A stretch of DNA of 54,402 bases, taken from contig QKPP01000286.1 of NCBI GenBank assembly GCA_006508105.1, forward strand, positions 1 through 54,402, given 5' to 3'. This document shows, one piece after another, positions 1 through 11,526 of the stretch. The translations under genes and the position numbers were made by a program. The stretch's first letter is position 1, and every line of letters starts with the position of its first letter. The stretch is from Myxococcales bacterium FL481 (GTDB taxonomy: Bacteria; Myxococcota_A; Polyangia; Nannocystales; Nannocystaceae). Under the pieces are notes generated by a model. That model did not search any database and had not been told where the DNA came from. It saw only the letters and a list, made by a program, of their open reading frames with translations.

Positions 1-600
1 GGTGCGGTCGGTGATGTCGCCGTCGTCGTCGGAGGTGAAGGTGCGGTCGGTGACGTCGCCGTCGTCGTCGTCGGAGGTGATGGTGCGGGCGGCGACGTCG
101 TCGTCGTCGGAGGTGATGGTGCGGTCGGTGATGTCGCCGTCGTCACTGGTGCGGTCGTCACTGTCATCGGCGATGATGGTCGAATCGGCGACGGTGTCAT
201 CGTCAGGGTCATCGTCGGAGGTGATGGTGCGACCGGCGAGGCCGTCGTCTTCTGTGGAGATGGTGCGATCGACGATGTCGTCATCGGGGACGGTGCGGTC
301 ATCAGCGATGTCGTCGTCGTCGGAGGTGATGGTCCGGTTGGCGAGGCCTTCGTCGTCGGAGGTGATGGTGCGGTCGGCGATATCTTCGTCTTCTGTGGAG
401 ATGGCGCGGACCGGGATGTCGTCGTCTTCGGACGCGATCGTACGGTCCGCGACGGTATCGTCGTCGTAGATCGGGTCATCGGAGGGGATGGTGGGTTCTG
501 CGATGTCGTCGTCGGGGGTCTCGGGATCTGCGAGTTGTTCGTTGGAGCTGATGGTGCGAACGGCAAGGTCATCGTCCTCGGCTGCAATCGTGCGGCTGGC
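1..600 (-). repeat. Degenerate tandem repeat encoding RTI-[ST]-S-[DE]-D-D motifs
   Basis: About sixteen copies of a 9-16 residue unit can be read on the minus strand. Clear forms include DRTITSDDDD, ARTITSDDDD, NRTITSDDDD, VRTISSNEQ, DRTISTEDD and DRTIASEDDD. The Arg-Thr-Ile core is the constant part and the Asp/Glu run varies in length. The array continues past the window edge. Confidence 0.85.
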
Positions 601-3117
601 GACACTGTCGTCGGCGTCGGGCTCGACCGCTTCGGTTGAGTCACCCGTGTTGTCGTCGTCGATGCTGTCTTCGCGGGTGGCGTCATCGTCCGGTTCTTCC
701 GCTCCTCCGGCGCTATGGCTCTCGTCGGGCTTTCCGCCCGACTCGGACTCGGCCTGGTGAACACGCATCGCATCGCCGTGCTCGGCGTCCCGCACCTCGC
801 TCGCCTCCCGGTCGGCGGGGCTGGCGGGCGAGTCGGAGTCGATGGCCTCGCCCTCGGCTGGCGCCGGTGGAGTGTCGTCAGACTCAACTTCATCGACTCG
901 GTCGGGTTCCTCCGCGGATCGTCGCGCCTGTTCATCTCGGGCTGCCGATCGCTCGGCGCGTTTGCGCTTGCTCGCCCGGCGGGCCACGAGACTGCCCACA
1001 CCCCGAACGACGACCCAAGCCAGCGTACTCAGAAGTGTCAGCGAGAAGAGCCCTCCGAGCGCGAGAGCCGGCCAATACTGGGCGACGAACAACCGGTCGC
1101 GCAATTCGATGAGTTCGGGTGCGTCGCTGTAGCGCGCCTCGGCGCGCTCGAGCAGTTGGCTCGCGCGTCCGAAGTCGCCGCCGTCGATCAGCGCGCTGGC
1201 CCGCTTCATGACGGCGCCGAGATACAGTTCGCGCACTTGGGCTTCGTTGTCGCCGACCTCATCGGCTTCCAAGAGCTTGAGCCCGCGGTCGAACTCCCGT
1301 CGACTGATCGCAAGCCGAGCCCGAGCGATCGCCAGGGCTTGCGCTTGTGTGGTGGATCCTGCGTCCAGTGGAAGCGTCTCCAGCAGATGGAGGGCTCGAG
1401 CGCTCTCGGCGGGGCTGTCCGTGTCGAGTGCCAATGCGATTGTCGTCAGCAGGTCCATCACCTCGTCGGAGCGACGGCGAAGCCGTTGTGGGTCGATGGC
1501 ACTGAGACGTTGAATCGCCTGAAGCCGCGCGGAAAGCGAGATGACGTCGTTGTCGCCCTCGAAGACCTCTTCTTCGAGTTCGGAAGCGTCACGCCGTAGC
1601 TGGCCCGCCTGCTTCTCGTCGAACTTCGCGAGGGCCTGTTCCAGCGTGGCTTCGTCGGCGACCGCGACCCCGGTCGATCGGATGATTTGCACCACCTCGT
1701 TCGAGGGCTCCGTGTCGAGCTGGAGCAACAGCTTGCGGGCCAAGGCTTTATGTTCACGGCTACTCGGTTCGAAGTAGTGACGCAACAGTGCCGGGACGAT
1801 GCGCGAGCCCAGCTCACGTGCCGCAAAGACTCCGAGTCCGGCGTACTCGTCGGGGTGCAACAGCAGCCAGCGCAGCAGCGGCTCAACCACCGGGGCGTGT
1901 TGAACCCGCACGTAGTAGCGTAGTATCTCGCGCTGGGCCGCGACGTCGTGCGCGGCGGCGTCGAGCATGTCGGCCACGTTGGTGGGATCCAGCGGGCGCA
2001 GCAGCGCTTTGGCCTGCGCCTGCACGACAGACGGCTCGACCGCGCCGTCCGGCGCGTCGCGATAGTCCAGCGGGTCGTAGGTCAGCTCGAGCAGGCGAGC
2101 GAGCGACTTTCTCCGAACGTTCTCCAGCGCATAGCGATACGCTTGCATCAGCTCGCGGGAGGAGGACGGAAGGTGTTGAGCGCCGTGGATTGGAAGCTCG
2201 ACGAAGTTCTCTTCCAACAGCGCGTCGAAGTAGGAAAGCGCGGCGCTCGTTAGCATGATCCGCATCGCACGGTCGAGTCGCAGCAAAAACTCGAGGTCCG
2301 AGTCATCCGCCAGGGTTCGCACGAGCAACAGCATGGCGTTGATGCGTTGCAGGTCGCCGAGCCCGGGCGGCGCACGGAGGGTCCGTAGTCGCTCCCCAAT
2401 TGTGCGCATCAATGCGGATCGCTCGATCGGCTCAAATGGTGTGGAGTCTTCCCCGAGCTGATCCGCCCACTGCGTCAGCGCCATGAGATCGGTTGTGCCC
2501 CCGCGTTCGACGATCTGCGCCACATCTTCGGCCGTGGGCTCGTCGAGCGTGTAGTGGGTCAGCGTCGTGAGGTATCCAGGCAGCGCCCGCGGACTCAGCT
2601 CGAGGTGGTCGACCTCGGTTTGCACGCGCACATCGACCGCGCCGCGGACGGTGGCGTCCGGTTCGGCGAGCAGGTTCTTTTCGATCGTGAAGCTTGGACG
2701 GGGGAGGCGTTTTTGCAGTTCCTCGTCCGTCAAAGTGAGCGGAGATGCCGTGACGCGATGCCAGGTGCGCTCGGTTTCGTCGGCGCGAAAGAACGCGATC
2801 TTCATCTCGACGTCCCGCACGGGCGAGTCGAACGGGGATGTCAATGCGCCTGACACGGTGATCGTACCGGGGCCTTCGTACCGGTCTCGGATCGCGTCCA
2901 ATCCGGCGGCGTGGACGATGATCGCCAGATCCTCCACGCTGACCAGGTTCGGGAACTGGTGGCCATAGAGGGTGCGTTGGTCCTCGTCCTCTGCCTCTCC
3001 GGACAACGACGCCAGCAGCCGCGCAGTGTCGATCGGCTGGCTCAAAGGGATGTCGGGCTCGAGCGCGGGGCTGGTCCGAAGAAGCAGCGCCAAGTGCGCG
3101 ATGATGGACGCCAACAC
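1..3117 (-). CDS. Large single-pass membrane protein with acidic RTI-repeat tail (partial, C-terminus off the left edge)
   Basis: An uninterrupted minus-strand frame of 1039 codons runs off the window edge. An in-frame TGA at 3124-3126 limits the start; GTG at 3117 sits directly against a GGAG, and TTG at 3114 is an alternative. There is no clear signal peptide. Residues 1-680 are mostly alpha-helical, with short HEAT/TPR-like helix pairs, for example around residues 590-675. One strong membrane helix lies at about 684-705, followed by a very basic stretch (ARRASKRKR), which predicts that the C-terminal part is cytoplasmic. From about residue 735 the protein is acidic and low in complexity, ending in many copies of a motif like DRTITSDDDD. 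I do not recognise the family. The basic-acidic tail after one helix suggests a signalling or scaffold protein, possibly a Ser/Thr-kinase or FHA target. That role is inference; the frame and the membrane helix are seen directly. Confidence 0.8.
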   Translation of the reverse strand, partial: MLASIIAHLALLLRTSPALEPDIPLSQPIDTARLLASLSGEAEDEDQRTLYGHQFPNLVSVEDLAIIVHAAGLDAIRDRYEGPGTITVSGALTSPFDSPVRDVEMKIAFFRADETERTWHRVTASPLTLTDEELQKRLPRPSFTIEKNLLAEPDATVRGAVDVRVQTEVDHLELSPRALPGYLTTLTHYTLDEPTAEDVAQIVERGGTTDLMALTQWADQLGEDSTPFEPIERSALMRTIGERLRTLRAPPGLGDLQRINAMLLLVRTLADDSDLEFLLRLDRAMRIMLTSAALSYFDALLEENFVELPIHGAQHLPSSSRELMQAYRYALENVRRKSLARLLELTYDPLDYRDAPDGAVEPSVVQAQAKALLRPLDPTNVADMLDAAAHDVAAQREILRYYVRVQHAPVVEPLLRWLLLHPDEYAGLGVFAARELGSRIVPALLRHYFEPSSREHKALARKLLLQLDTEPSNEVVQIIRSTGVAVADEATLEQALAKFDEKQAGQLRRDASELEEEVFEGDNDVISLSARLQAIQRLSAIDPQRLRRRSDEVMDLLTTIALALDTDSPAESARALHLLETLPLDAGSTTQAQALAIARARLAISRREFDRGLKLLEADEVGDNEAQVRELYLGAVMKRASALIDGGDFGRASQLLERAEARYSDAPELIELRDRLFVAQYWPALALGGLFSLTLLSTLAWVVVRGVGSLVARRASKRKRAERSAARDEQARRSAEEPDRVDEVESDDTPPAPAEGEAIDSDSPASPADREASEVRDAEHGDAMRVHQAESESGGKPDESHSAGGAEEPDDDATREDSIDDDNTGDSTEAVEPDADDSVASRTIAAEDDDLAVRTISSNEQLADPETPDDDIAEPTIPSDDPIYDDDTVADRTIASEDDDIPVRAISTEDEDIADRTITSDDEGLANRTITSDDDDIADDRTVPDDDIVDRTISTEDDGLAGRTITSDDDPDDDTVADSTIIADDSDDRTSDDGDITDRTITSDDDDVAARTITSDDDDGDVTDRTFTSDDDGDITDRT

Positions 3118-3274
3118 CTCCGGTCATCGCCAGGCGCAGCCTCGAACTGTCGTCGCCGGGGGCGAGGGGTTCGACCGCGGCGCACCGGGCGTCTCAGGAC
3201 GACCACGATCATCGGCGTCGCGGCCGAGGCTGAGCCGTCGCGTCCGAGAACGGTTCGCTGATAGGCTGCCCACG

Positions 3275-3544
3275 ATGGCGAACGCGAGCAGCCATGACCT
3301 CGCGCCCAAACACGGGGCGCGGTTCGTGTTCACGCGGCAACACGGTGAGGATGACCCGCCAGTGTACACGGTCGACGTGCATCGACCTGACCGCGCGGTG
3401 GAGCGACTCGCGGTGCGCTGCGGTCATCCGATCACGTTGGAGCCGATCCCCCGCGACACGCGAGTGGCCGAGGCCGTGACCAAACTGGCTCGCGCCCTCA
3501 AGCGCCAGCCCAAGGCTCGTCTGGTCCGCTGGCGCGAGATCTAG
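3275..3544 (+). CDS. Small conserved-looking hypothetical protein (89 aa)
   Basis: This 89-residue protein begins MANASSHDLAPKHGARF. It has a central beta-rich part (VYTVDVHRPDRAVERLAVRC) and a basic helical end (VTKLARALKRQPKARLVRW). It shows no signal peptide, membrane helix or motif that I recognise. The ribosome-binding site is weak. It diverges from the large membrane-protein gene on its left, with about 157 bp between start codons. Its stop codon shares the four bases CTAG with the stop of the convergent lipoprotein gene. Third-position GC and continuous reading support coding, but the function is unknown. Confidence 0.55.
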   Translation: MANASSHDLAPKHGARFVFTRQHGEDDPPVYTVDVHRPDRAVERLAVRCGHPITLEPIPRDTRVAEAVTKLARALKRQPKARLVRWREI

Positions 3545-4290
3545 CCCGCGTCACCGTCCCAGCACAGGCACGTGTAGAGCGAGTCGTCCCCGATATCGCA
3601 GGCCCCGAACTCATAGGCGACACCATCGAGCTCGCCGGACGAGCAGAAGCGTTGGCAGCTGTCGGCCGTCACCTTGTCGAACTTGCAGAACTGGATGACG
3701 TCGCTGTCGACACAGTTGTCGACATATGCGTCATCGCATGCAGTACCCGGACCCGAGCCACAGAGGAACTCGATGTAGGGGTCTGCCCCGTCTGTCGGCA
3801 CGACGTCGGTACAGCCGTACGAGAAGTCGTACCCGCTGTCGGCGCACCAGGCGGTGCCCGTCACGCTATCGACGACCCACTGGCCGCCGCTGCACACGTA
3901 CAGGGTGCTGCCCTCAGGTCCCATGGCTTGATCGTGGGTGCACCACAACGCGCCTTCGTCGGTCATCTGACACTCGGCCGGCGGATGTACCCCTGCGTCT
4001 TCCTCACCGGTATCGCCGTCCCCGTCGCCATCGCCATCCCCGTCACCATCGCCGTCACCCGGGGCCGGAGCGTCTTCGATTTTGCAGCAGTTCAGGTCGT
4101 TGTTGTCGGCCGGGTTGCACCATTCGTACCCTTGGTCGCACTCGCAGTTCCCGTCGCCGTCGAGGTAGTTGTGCTCGCCGCTGTCACACGGCTCGCGAAT
4201 ACCCGTTTCGATCACGCAGCCGACAAACGTGCCGAACAAGCCGGCAGCCAGGATGGGGAGAGCAAAGAAGCGGGATGTGTGGCGAGTCAT
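3541..4290 (-). CDS. Cysteine-rich secreted lipoprotein with Gly-Asp repeat linker
   Basis: A 249-residue protein with a lipoprotein-type signal: a basic start, hydrophobic ALPILAAGLFGTFVG, then Cys25. The -3 residue is Phe, so the lipobox is imperfect. After Cys25 there are 20 further cysteines, an even number consistent with disulfides. An EGF-like patch (CECDQGYEWC) lies at about residues 47-56. A pure Gly-Asp run of about eight units lies at roughly 77-92 and separates the N-terminal Cys cluster from a larger Cys-rich domain. Such (GD)n linkers are common in myxobacterial surface lipoproteins. The start ATG follows a good GAGGAC Shine-Dalgarno. It probably acts at the cell surface in binding or adhesion; no catalytic motif is visible. 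Confidence 0.75.
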   Translation of the reverse strand: MTRHTSRFFALPILAAGLFGTFVGCVIETGIREPCDSGEHNYLDGDGNCECDQGYEWCNPADNNDLNCCKIEDAPAPGDGDGDGDGDGDGDGDTGEEDAGVHPPAECQMTDEGALWCTHDQAMGPEGSTLYVCSGGQWVVDSVTGTAWCADSGYDFSYGCTDVVPTDGADPYIEFLCGSGPGTACDDAYVDNCVDSDVIQFCKFDKVTADSCQRFCSSGELDGVAYEFGACDIGDDSLYTCLCWDGDAG

Positions 4291-4360
4291 GATGAAGTCC
4301 TCGTGCGTTCGTTAGGATGTGACGCGGCCGCGCCGATTTCATTCTGAGAGAGGTGCGTCG

Positions 4361-4380
4361 CGCCGGTGGGGGGACCGGCG
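4361..4380. terminator. Perfect 7-bp hairpin with a G6/C6 loop between korB and the lipoprotein gene
   Basis: CGCCGGT and ACCGGCG flank a six-G loop. The hairpin lies in the 181-bp space downstream of korB and upstream of the lipoprotein start. There is no T-run on either strand, so it is at most a weak terminator or an RNA structure in the lipoprotein leader. Confidence 0.35.
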
Positions 4381-4471
4381 GCGGCGTGACTCGACGTCCT
4401 ATTGCCTCGGGGCGGAGCTTAGCGCGCGAAAGCATCGGGCCGGCGTCCAGCGCGCGGAACGCGTCGACTGG

Positions 4472-5485
<1,014 letters not shown>

Positions 5486-5504
5486 GGATCGGCCTTTTTT
5501 TGAT

Positions 5505-7370
<1,866 letters not shown>

Positions 7371-7571
7371 GGTGTTGGTCGCGACGCGTCGAATGTCGGA
7401 CCGGCCTTTTAGCGCAGCCCGTCCTGCAGGGGGAAGCCGCACAGGTATAGTGCGGTTTCGCAGGGTCGGCCCTGATCGAGTTCAGCGCTGCCTACGCAAC
7501 GCGAGACCGGGTCGACGCGGGTGCGTCCGTGAGCACGGCGTATCGTGCGCTAGTCCGCGGTTGAGGCTCGC

Positions 7572-8201
7572 CTAGCCCATCGTACGGACAAGCTCGTCGA
7601 TGTAGCTCACGTACGCTGCCATCGTGCTCGACGTCGGCTCAGCCGGCAGCTTGGCAAGCGAGGCCGGGCTCGGGCCGGCGCTGGCGTCGACGATCACCCC
7701 CGTCCACTCGAGAAGATACACCCGAGCGTACGTGTCGGCCCATCGAGCGCCGCGGTGTGAGGAACGCTGCAGGGCCTGGGTCCACCGCAGCGCCCGCCGG
7801 GCGAACGGACGACTCCATTCGCGGTGCTGGAGGCGAAGCTGCGCCTCGCGTTGGGGTGCCGCCAGGATCAGCGCGTCTCGAATGTTGGCGGCCGCGGTCG
7901 TCGCATTGCGAGCGTCATCGAGGAAGCGAGTGGCCGCAACGCCCGAACCCTTGACTCGGATCCGCGCGGCGATCTCGACGTGGCGCGACCCCGCGAGCAC
8001 GAGGCGGTTCGCGTCGATCGAACGATCGACCGTGACGCTTGCGAGTTTGCCGGCGATGGCCGCGACGATCGCACCGACGCTGTGGTTCGGCACAACCACC
8101 GGCACCGACGGGTTCGCGGCAAGCATCGCTCTCGCGCCGCGCGTGGGACCGACGACGACGGCTGCGGACAAGGTGGTCAGTAGGTTGCGGCGGGAGATCA
8201 C
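7572..8201 (-). CDS. Secreted TroA/ZnuA-like substrate-binding protein, degenerate
   Basis: About 209 residues from a GTG start. The N-terminus VISRRNLLTTLSAAVVVGPTRGARA is a twin-arginine-like export signal, suggesting folding before export to the periplasm. The segment FLDDARNATTAAANIRDAL, with a following Gln/Arg-rich helix and REWSRPFARR, resembles the hinge and C-lobe of metal-binding TroA/ZnuA proteins (usual pattern D-P-R-N-A-x-x-M-A-x-N-I). The usual His ligands are not evident and the protein is shorter than the roughly 300-residue family norm. No ABC permease or ATPase genes flank it. It may be a domesticated or orphan binding protein. In-frame upstream codons exist to 8309 but look unlike protein. 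Confidence 0.5.
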   Translation of the reverse strand: MISRRNLLTTLSAAVVVGPTRGARAMLAANPSVPVVVPNHSVGAIVAAIAGKLASVTVDRSIDANRLVLAGSRHVEIAARIRVKGSGVAATRFLDDARNATTAAANIRDALILAAPQREAQLRLQHREWSRPFARRALRWTQALQRSSHRGARWADTYARVYLLEWTGVIVDASAGPSPASLAKLPAEPTSSTMAAYVSYIDELVRTMG

Positions 8202-8481
8202 GGCGACATCTTCGACGCTGCGCCGCGCCGAGTCTTCTACTTTAGCGCCGTCCGGGGTCCGGCACCTGCAATCGCGCGCTGCGGCGTCGATTGCGGTCTT
8301 CGGCGCCAAGGGCGAATGCCGACGACGGCGCCGCCGGGCCCGATCGCCAGACTGAACACCGGCGCTGCGAGCCCTGATCGGTGACCGCGTGGGCTTGCGA
8401 GTCGCTGGGCGTGGCGACCGCGACGAGACGACGCGTCGCGGTGGTGTATCCTATCTGACCCGCGTTTGCCGAAAACACGCC

Positions 8482-9930
8482 ATGTCCGCCTCACCTCGTC
8501 CCTTCCCCTCGCTGGTGATCGGCCGCGACCGATTGTCGGCGCAGGGTAGTTTTGCTGAACACCAACGCGAGTTCCTTGAGCCTGACCCGGCCACGGTGAC
8601 CGAGCTCGAGCGCACGCTGAAGGCCGCCAACGCCGGCGTGGTTGCGCACTTCTACATGGACGCCGAGTTGCAGGCGGTGCTCTCACGCTGCCAGTGGCCG
8701 CACGTGCACATCTCCGACTCGCTTCTGATGGCGGACCACGCGATTGCCATGGCGGACGCGGGCGTGCGGGTAGTCGTGGTGCTTGGGGTCGACTTCATGG
8801 CCGAAAACGTCCGGGCCATGCTCGACGCATCCGGGCATGAGGGCGTCGCCGTGTACCGCGTGGTATCGGAGCCGATCGGATGCTCGCTCGCGGAAGCGGC
8901 CGACAGCCGCACCTATCGCGCCTACCTGGAGCGGGCGCGGCGTAGCCAGCATCCGCTGCATGTCGTCTATATCAACACGAGCTTGCGCACGAAGGCCCAC
9001 GCGCATCACCTCGTGCCCACGATCACCTGCACGTCGTCGAACGTGGTCCAGACGGTGTTGTCCGCGTTCGCCGACGCCCCCGATCTCGAGGTCTGGTTCG
9101 GCCCGGATGCCTACATGGGCGCGAACCTAGCGGCGATGTTCGAGCGCTATGCCGCACTCGACGCGGAGGACGTGGCCCGGCTGCACCCTCGCCATACTCC
9201 ACAGTCCATCGCGCGGATGCGGCCGCGATTTCACTACTACCAGCAAGGGATCTGCCTGGTGCACCACATGTTCGGTGCGCAGGTGGCCGAGCGCGTGCGC
9301 AATGAGTACCGCGACGCCCATGTGGTCGCCCATCTTGAGGTGCCCGGAGAGATGTTCGCGGTCGGTCTGCAGGCCCAGCTGCGACGTCGCGGGGTGGTCG
9401 GCTCGACGTCCGACATTTTGGGCTACATCCGGCGCACAGTGACCGACGCGTGTGAAGTCGACGGTCCCGCTCGTCCGCGTTTCGTGTTGGGGACGGAGTC
9501 CGGCATGATCACGGCCATTGTCAACGCGGTTCAACGCGTGCTGGCCCGGACGGGCCGAGCCGACGTGGAAGCAGAGATCGTGTTCCCCGTCGCCGACGAT
9601 GCGGTGGCGCTAACTGGAGACGAGCGTCTTTCTGTGGTCCCCGGAGTGATTGCGGGCGAGGGCTGCTCGGTCTCTGGCGGTTGTGCCAGCTGTCCGTACA
9701 TGAAGCAAAACTCACTCGATGCTCTGCTCCAGATCGTGGCTCGCAGCCGCACGCCCGCTGGGCTCGCGGGATTTCATCCGCACGTCTACCGCGAGCAGAT
9801 CGCCGGGCGTAAGGTGGCGGAACTTGGTACCCACCCCATCGTGGCGATGCGGGAGTTTCAGCGGACGGGGCGATTGCCGGCCGATCTGCTGCAGCGGGTC
9901 GGCAGTCACGGCGCGCTTGCGATGGTCTAG
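8482..9930 (+). CDS. nadA: Quinolinate synthase (long form)
   Basis: NadA condenses iminoaspartate with dihydroxyacetone phosphate to quinolinate, the second step of de novo NAD synthesis, using a [4Fe-4S] cluster with one open site. Visible family features are the early HFYMDAELQAV and HISDSLLMAD blocks, YINTSLRTKAHAHH, TCTSSNVVQ (Cys183), GICLVHHMFG (Cys258), the GTESGMI block, and the C-terminal GGCASCPYMKQNSLDALL (Cys401/Cys404). The protein is 482 residues against about 300-370 for most bacterial NadA; extra sequence lies mainly between Cys183 and Cys258 and before the last Cys block. The start ATG is the first in frame after a TATCCT-containing upstream stretch. nadB and nadC are not in the window. 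Confidence 0.93.
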   Translation: MSASPRPFPSLVIGRDRLSAQGSFAEHQREFLEPDPATVTELERTLKAANAGVVAHFYMDAELQAVLSRCQWPHVHISDSLLMADHAIAMADAGVRVVVVLGVDFMAENVRAMLDASGHEGVAVYRVVSEPIGCSLAEAADSRTYRAYLERARRSQHPLHVVYINTSLRTKAHAHHLVPTITCTSSNVVQTVLSAFADAPDLEVWFGPDAYMGANLAAMFERYAALDAEDVARLHPRHTPQSIARMRPRFHYYQQGICLVHHMFGAQVAERVRNEYRDAHVVAHLEVPGEMFAVGLQAQLRRRGVVGSTSDILGYIRRTVTDACEVDGPARPRFVLGTESGMITAIVNAVQRVLARTGRADVEAEIVFPVADDAVALTGDERLSVVPGVIAGEGCSVSGGCASCPYMKQNSLDALLQIVARSRTPAGLAGFHPHVYREQIAGRKVAELGTHPIVAMREFQRTGRLPADLLQRVGSHGALAMV

Positions 9931-9961
9931 TTGATCGCCCCCGTGCGGACGACGACGCTTG

Positions 9962-9979
9962 CGATCGTGGAGTCGATCG
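9962..9979. terminator. Small inverted repeat in the nadA-rimO convergent gap
   Basis: CGATCG-TGGAGT-CGATCG forms a 6-bp stem, 32 bases after the nadA stop and in a 189-bp convergent space. It has no T-run; its role in termination is uncertain. Confidence 0.25.
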
Positions 9980-10119
9980 TCCGTCCCCACGCGGACGACG
10001 GCGCGTGCGGTGCGACTCGCGTTTAGCGGGCGCTGGCCGGCGCGCGATGGCGTTGGACGGCCCGTCGGCCATCCACGTCGAGCGCGGGCTCGGGCGGTCA
10101 CACGAGTCCCGTCAGCGCG

Positions 10120-11505
10120 CTAGTCGTCAAGTGAGGAGCGATCGAGATCGGCCGAAGCCACCAGGTCGTGGGCGCTCGCGTTGAGGATCCGCACGGCATG
10201 CATCTCCCCGGGGGCCGCCGATAGATCGCAAACGACCACTTTGCCGTCAATCTCAGGAGCCTGGCCTTCATGGCGAGCGTCGAGGAGATACTCGCTCTCA
10301 TCACTCGCTCCGTCGATCATCACCTGCATCGTCGACCCGATCATGCTGCGGAACCGCTCTCGGCGGATCTCTTCTTGAATGGTCATGATCTCGGCCGCGC
10401 GAGCTTCCGCGACGTCCTCGGTTACGCGGGCCGGCAGCATGGCCGAGGGGGTACCCTCTTCTCGTGACCACGGAAACACGCCGAGATGGTCAATGGCACC
10501 GTCGCCGATGAAGTCCGCGAGCCGGCGAAATGCGGCCTCGGTCTCACCGGGGTGGCCGACCAGCATCGTGGTTCGCAACCAGATCTTAGGGGAACGAGAC
10601 CGAACCTCGTCCACGAGGGTTTGTACTTGCCGCTCGGTGTACCCACGACGCATGCGTCTGAGCACCTCGGTGTCGACGTGTTGCAGCGGGACGTCGAGGT
10701 AGGATGCGATTTTGGGATGCGTGGCGATCCGATCGAGTACGCCCGCCGACGTCGTCGTCGGAAACGCATAGTGCAAGCGGATCCAGGCCAGGCCCGGCAC
10801 GCCGCACAGCCCATCGAGCAAGTCTTCGAAGTCCGCCGGGGCAAACCCGCGCCGCTGGAGATCCGTGCCGTAGGTGGTGAGATCCTGACCGACGAGGCAT
10901 ATCTCGCGGACGCCTCGCCCGACGAGTTCGGTCGCTTCTGCGACGACGCTTTCGACCGTGCGCGAGCGCTGAGGTCCGCGAAGCTTCGGGATGATGCAAA
11001 ATGCGCAAGGACGGTCGCAGCCCTCTGCGATCTTGATGTACGCCCGGTGAGGCTGGCCGACCAGCACCCGCGGGGCCGCGTGGTCGTACAAGTAGGCGCG
11101 TCGGTCGAGCTCGGAGACCTGCTGCCGTCGCCGGCTGCCACGAACGATGTCACGCAGCGCGAGCATGTCACTGCTGCCGAGGAAGTGGTCCACCTCCGGC
11201 ATCTCGGTGGCGAGTTGCCCCGCGTAGCGTTGACTCAGGCAACCCGTGACGACGAGCTTGGCGCCCTCGCTTTGCCGTTTGATCTCCGCGAGCTCGAGGA
11301 TTGTCTCGATCGACTCTTCTTTCGCAGCATCGATAAAGCCGCAGGTGTTGACCACGAGCGTGTCCGCTTGGCTGGCGTCGTCGACGAGCTCGCAGCCCTC
11401 ATCTCGCGCCACGCCGAGCATCACCTCGGTGTCGACCTGGTTTTTCGGGCAGCCCAGGGACACGAAGTAAACCCGGCGCGACGGCGAGTCGGTGGCGGAG
11501 GACAT
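10120..11505 (-). CDS. rimO: Ribosomal protein S12 methylthiotransferase RimO (radical SAM)
   Basis: RimO adds a methylthio group to a conserved aspartate of ribosomal protein S12 and carries two [4Fe-4S] clusters. The N-terminal MTTase domain shows its three cysteines in SLGCPKNQVD, VVNTCGFID and VVTGCLSQRY. The radical-SAM motif is CDRPCAFCIIP. DVPLQHVD and TTMLVGHPGETE are typical later blocks, and a C-terminal TRAM-like domain begins near MQVMIDGASDESEY. The length of 461 aa fits. The ATG before SSATDSPS is preferred over the TTG six codons upstream. It lies 21 bp after the cytochrome gene on the same strand, so they probably share a transcript. Confidence 0.95.
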   Translation of the reverse strand: MSSATDSPSRRVYFVSLGCPKNQVDTEVMLGVARDEGCELVDDASQADTLVVNTCGFIDAAKEESIETILELAEIKRQSEGAKLVVTGCLSQRYAGQLATEMPEVDHFLGSSDMLALRDIVRGSRRRQQVSELDRRAYLYDHAAPRVLVGQPHRAYIKIAEGCDRPCAFCIIPKLRGPQRSRTVESVVAEATELVGRGVREICLVGQDLTTYGTDLQRRGFAPADFEDLLDGLCGVPGLAWIRLHYAFPTTTSAGVLDRIATHPKIASYLDVPLQHVDTEVLRRMRRGYTERQVQTLVDEVRSRSPKIWLRTTMLVGHPGETEAAFRRLADFIGDGAIDHLGVFPWSREEGTPSAMLPARVTEDVAEARAAEIMTIQEEIRRERFRSMIGSTMQVMIDGASDESEYLLDARHEGQAPEIDGKVVVCDLSAAPGEMHAVRILNASAHDLVASADLDRSSLDD

Positions 11506-11526
11506 CGCGGCCGTATAGCGCAAAAT

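Noticed and set aside
2-760. Ser/Val-rich plus-strand frames at the left edge
   Set aside because: They are the complement of the acidic repeat on the minus strand; the composition (long Ser runs) is explained by reverse reading of Asp codons.
2432-3127. A 231-codon minus-strand frame with an ATG start
   Set aside because: Arg/Pro/His-rich and out of frame with the continuous large gene, which has normal protein composition over the same bases.
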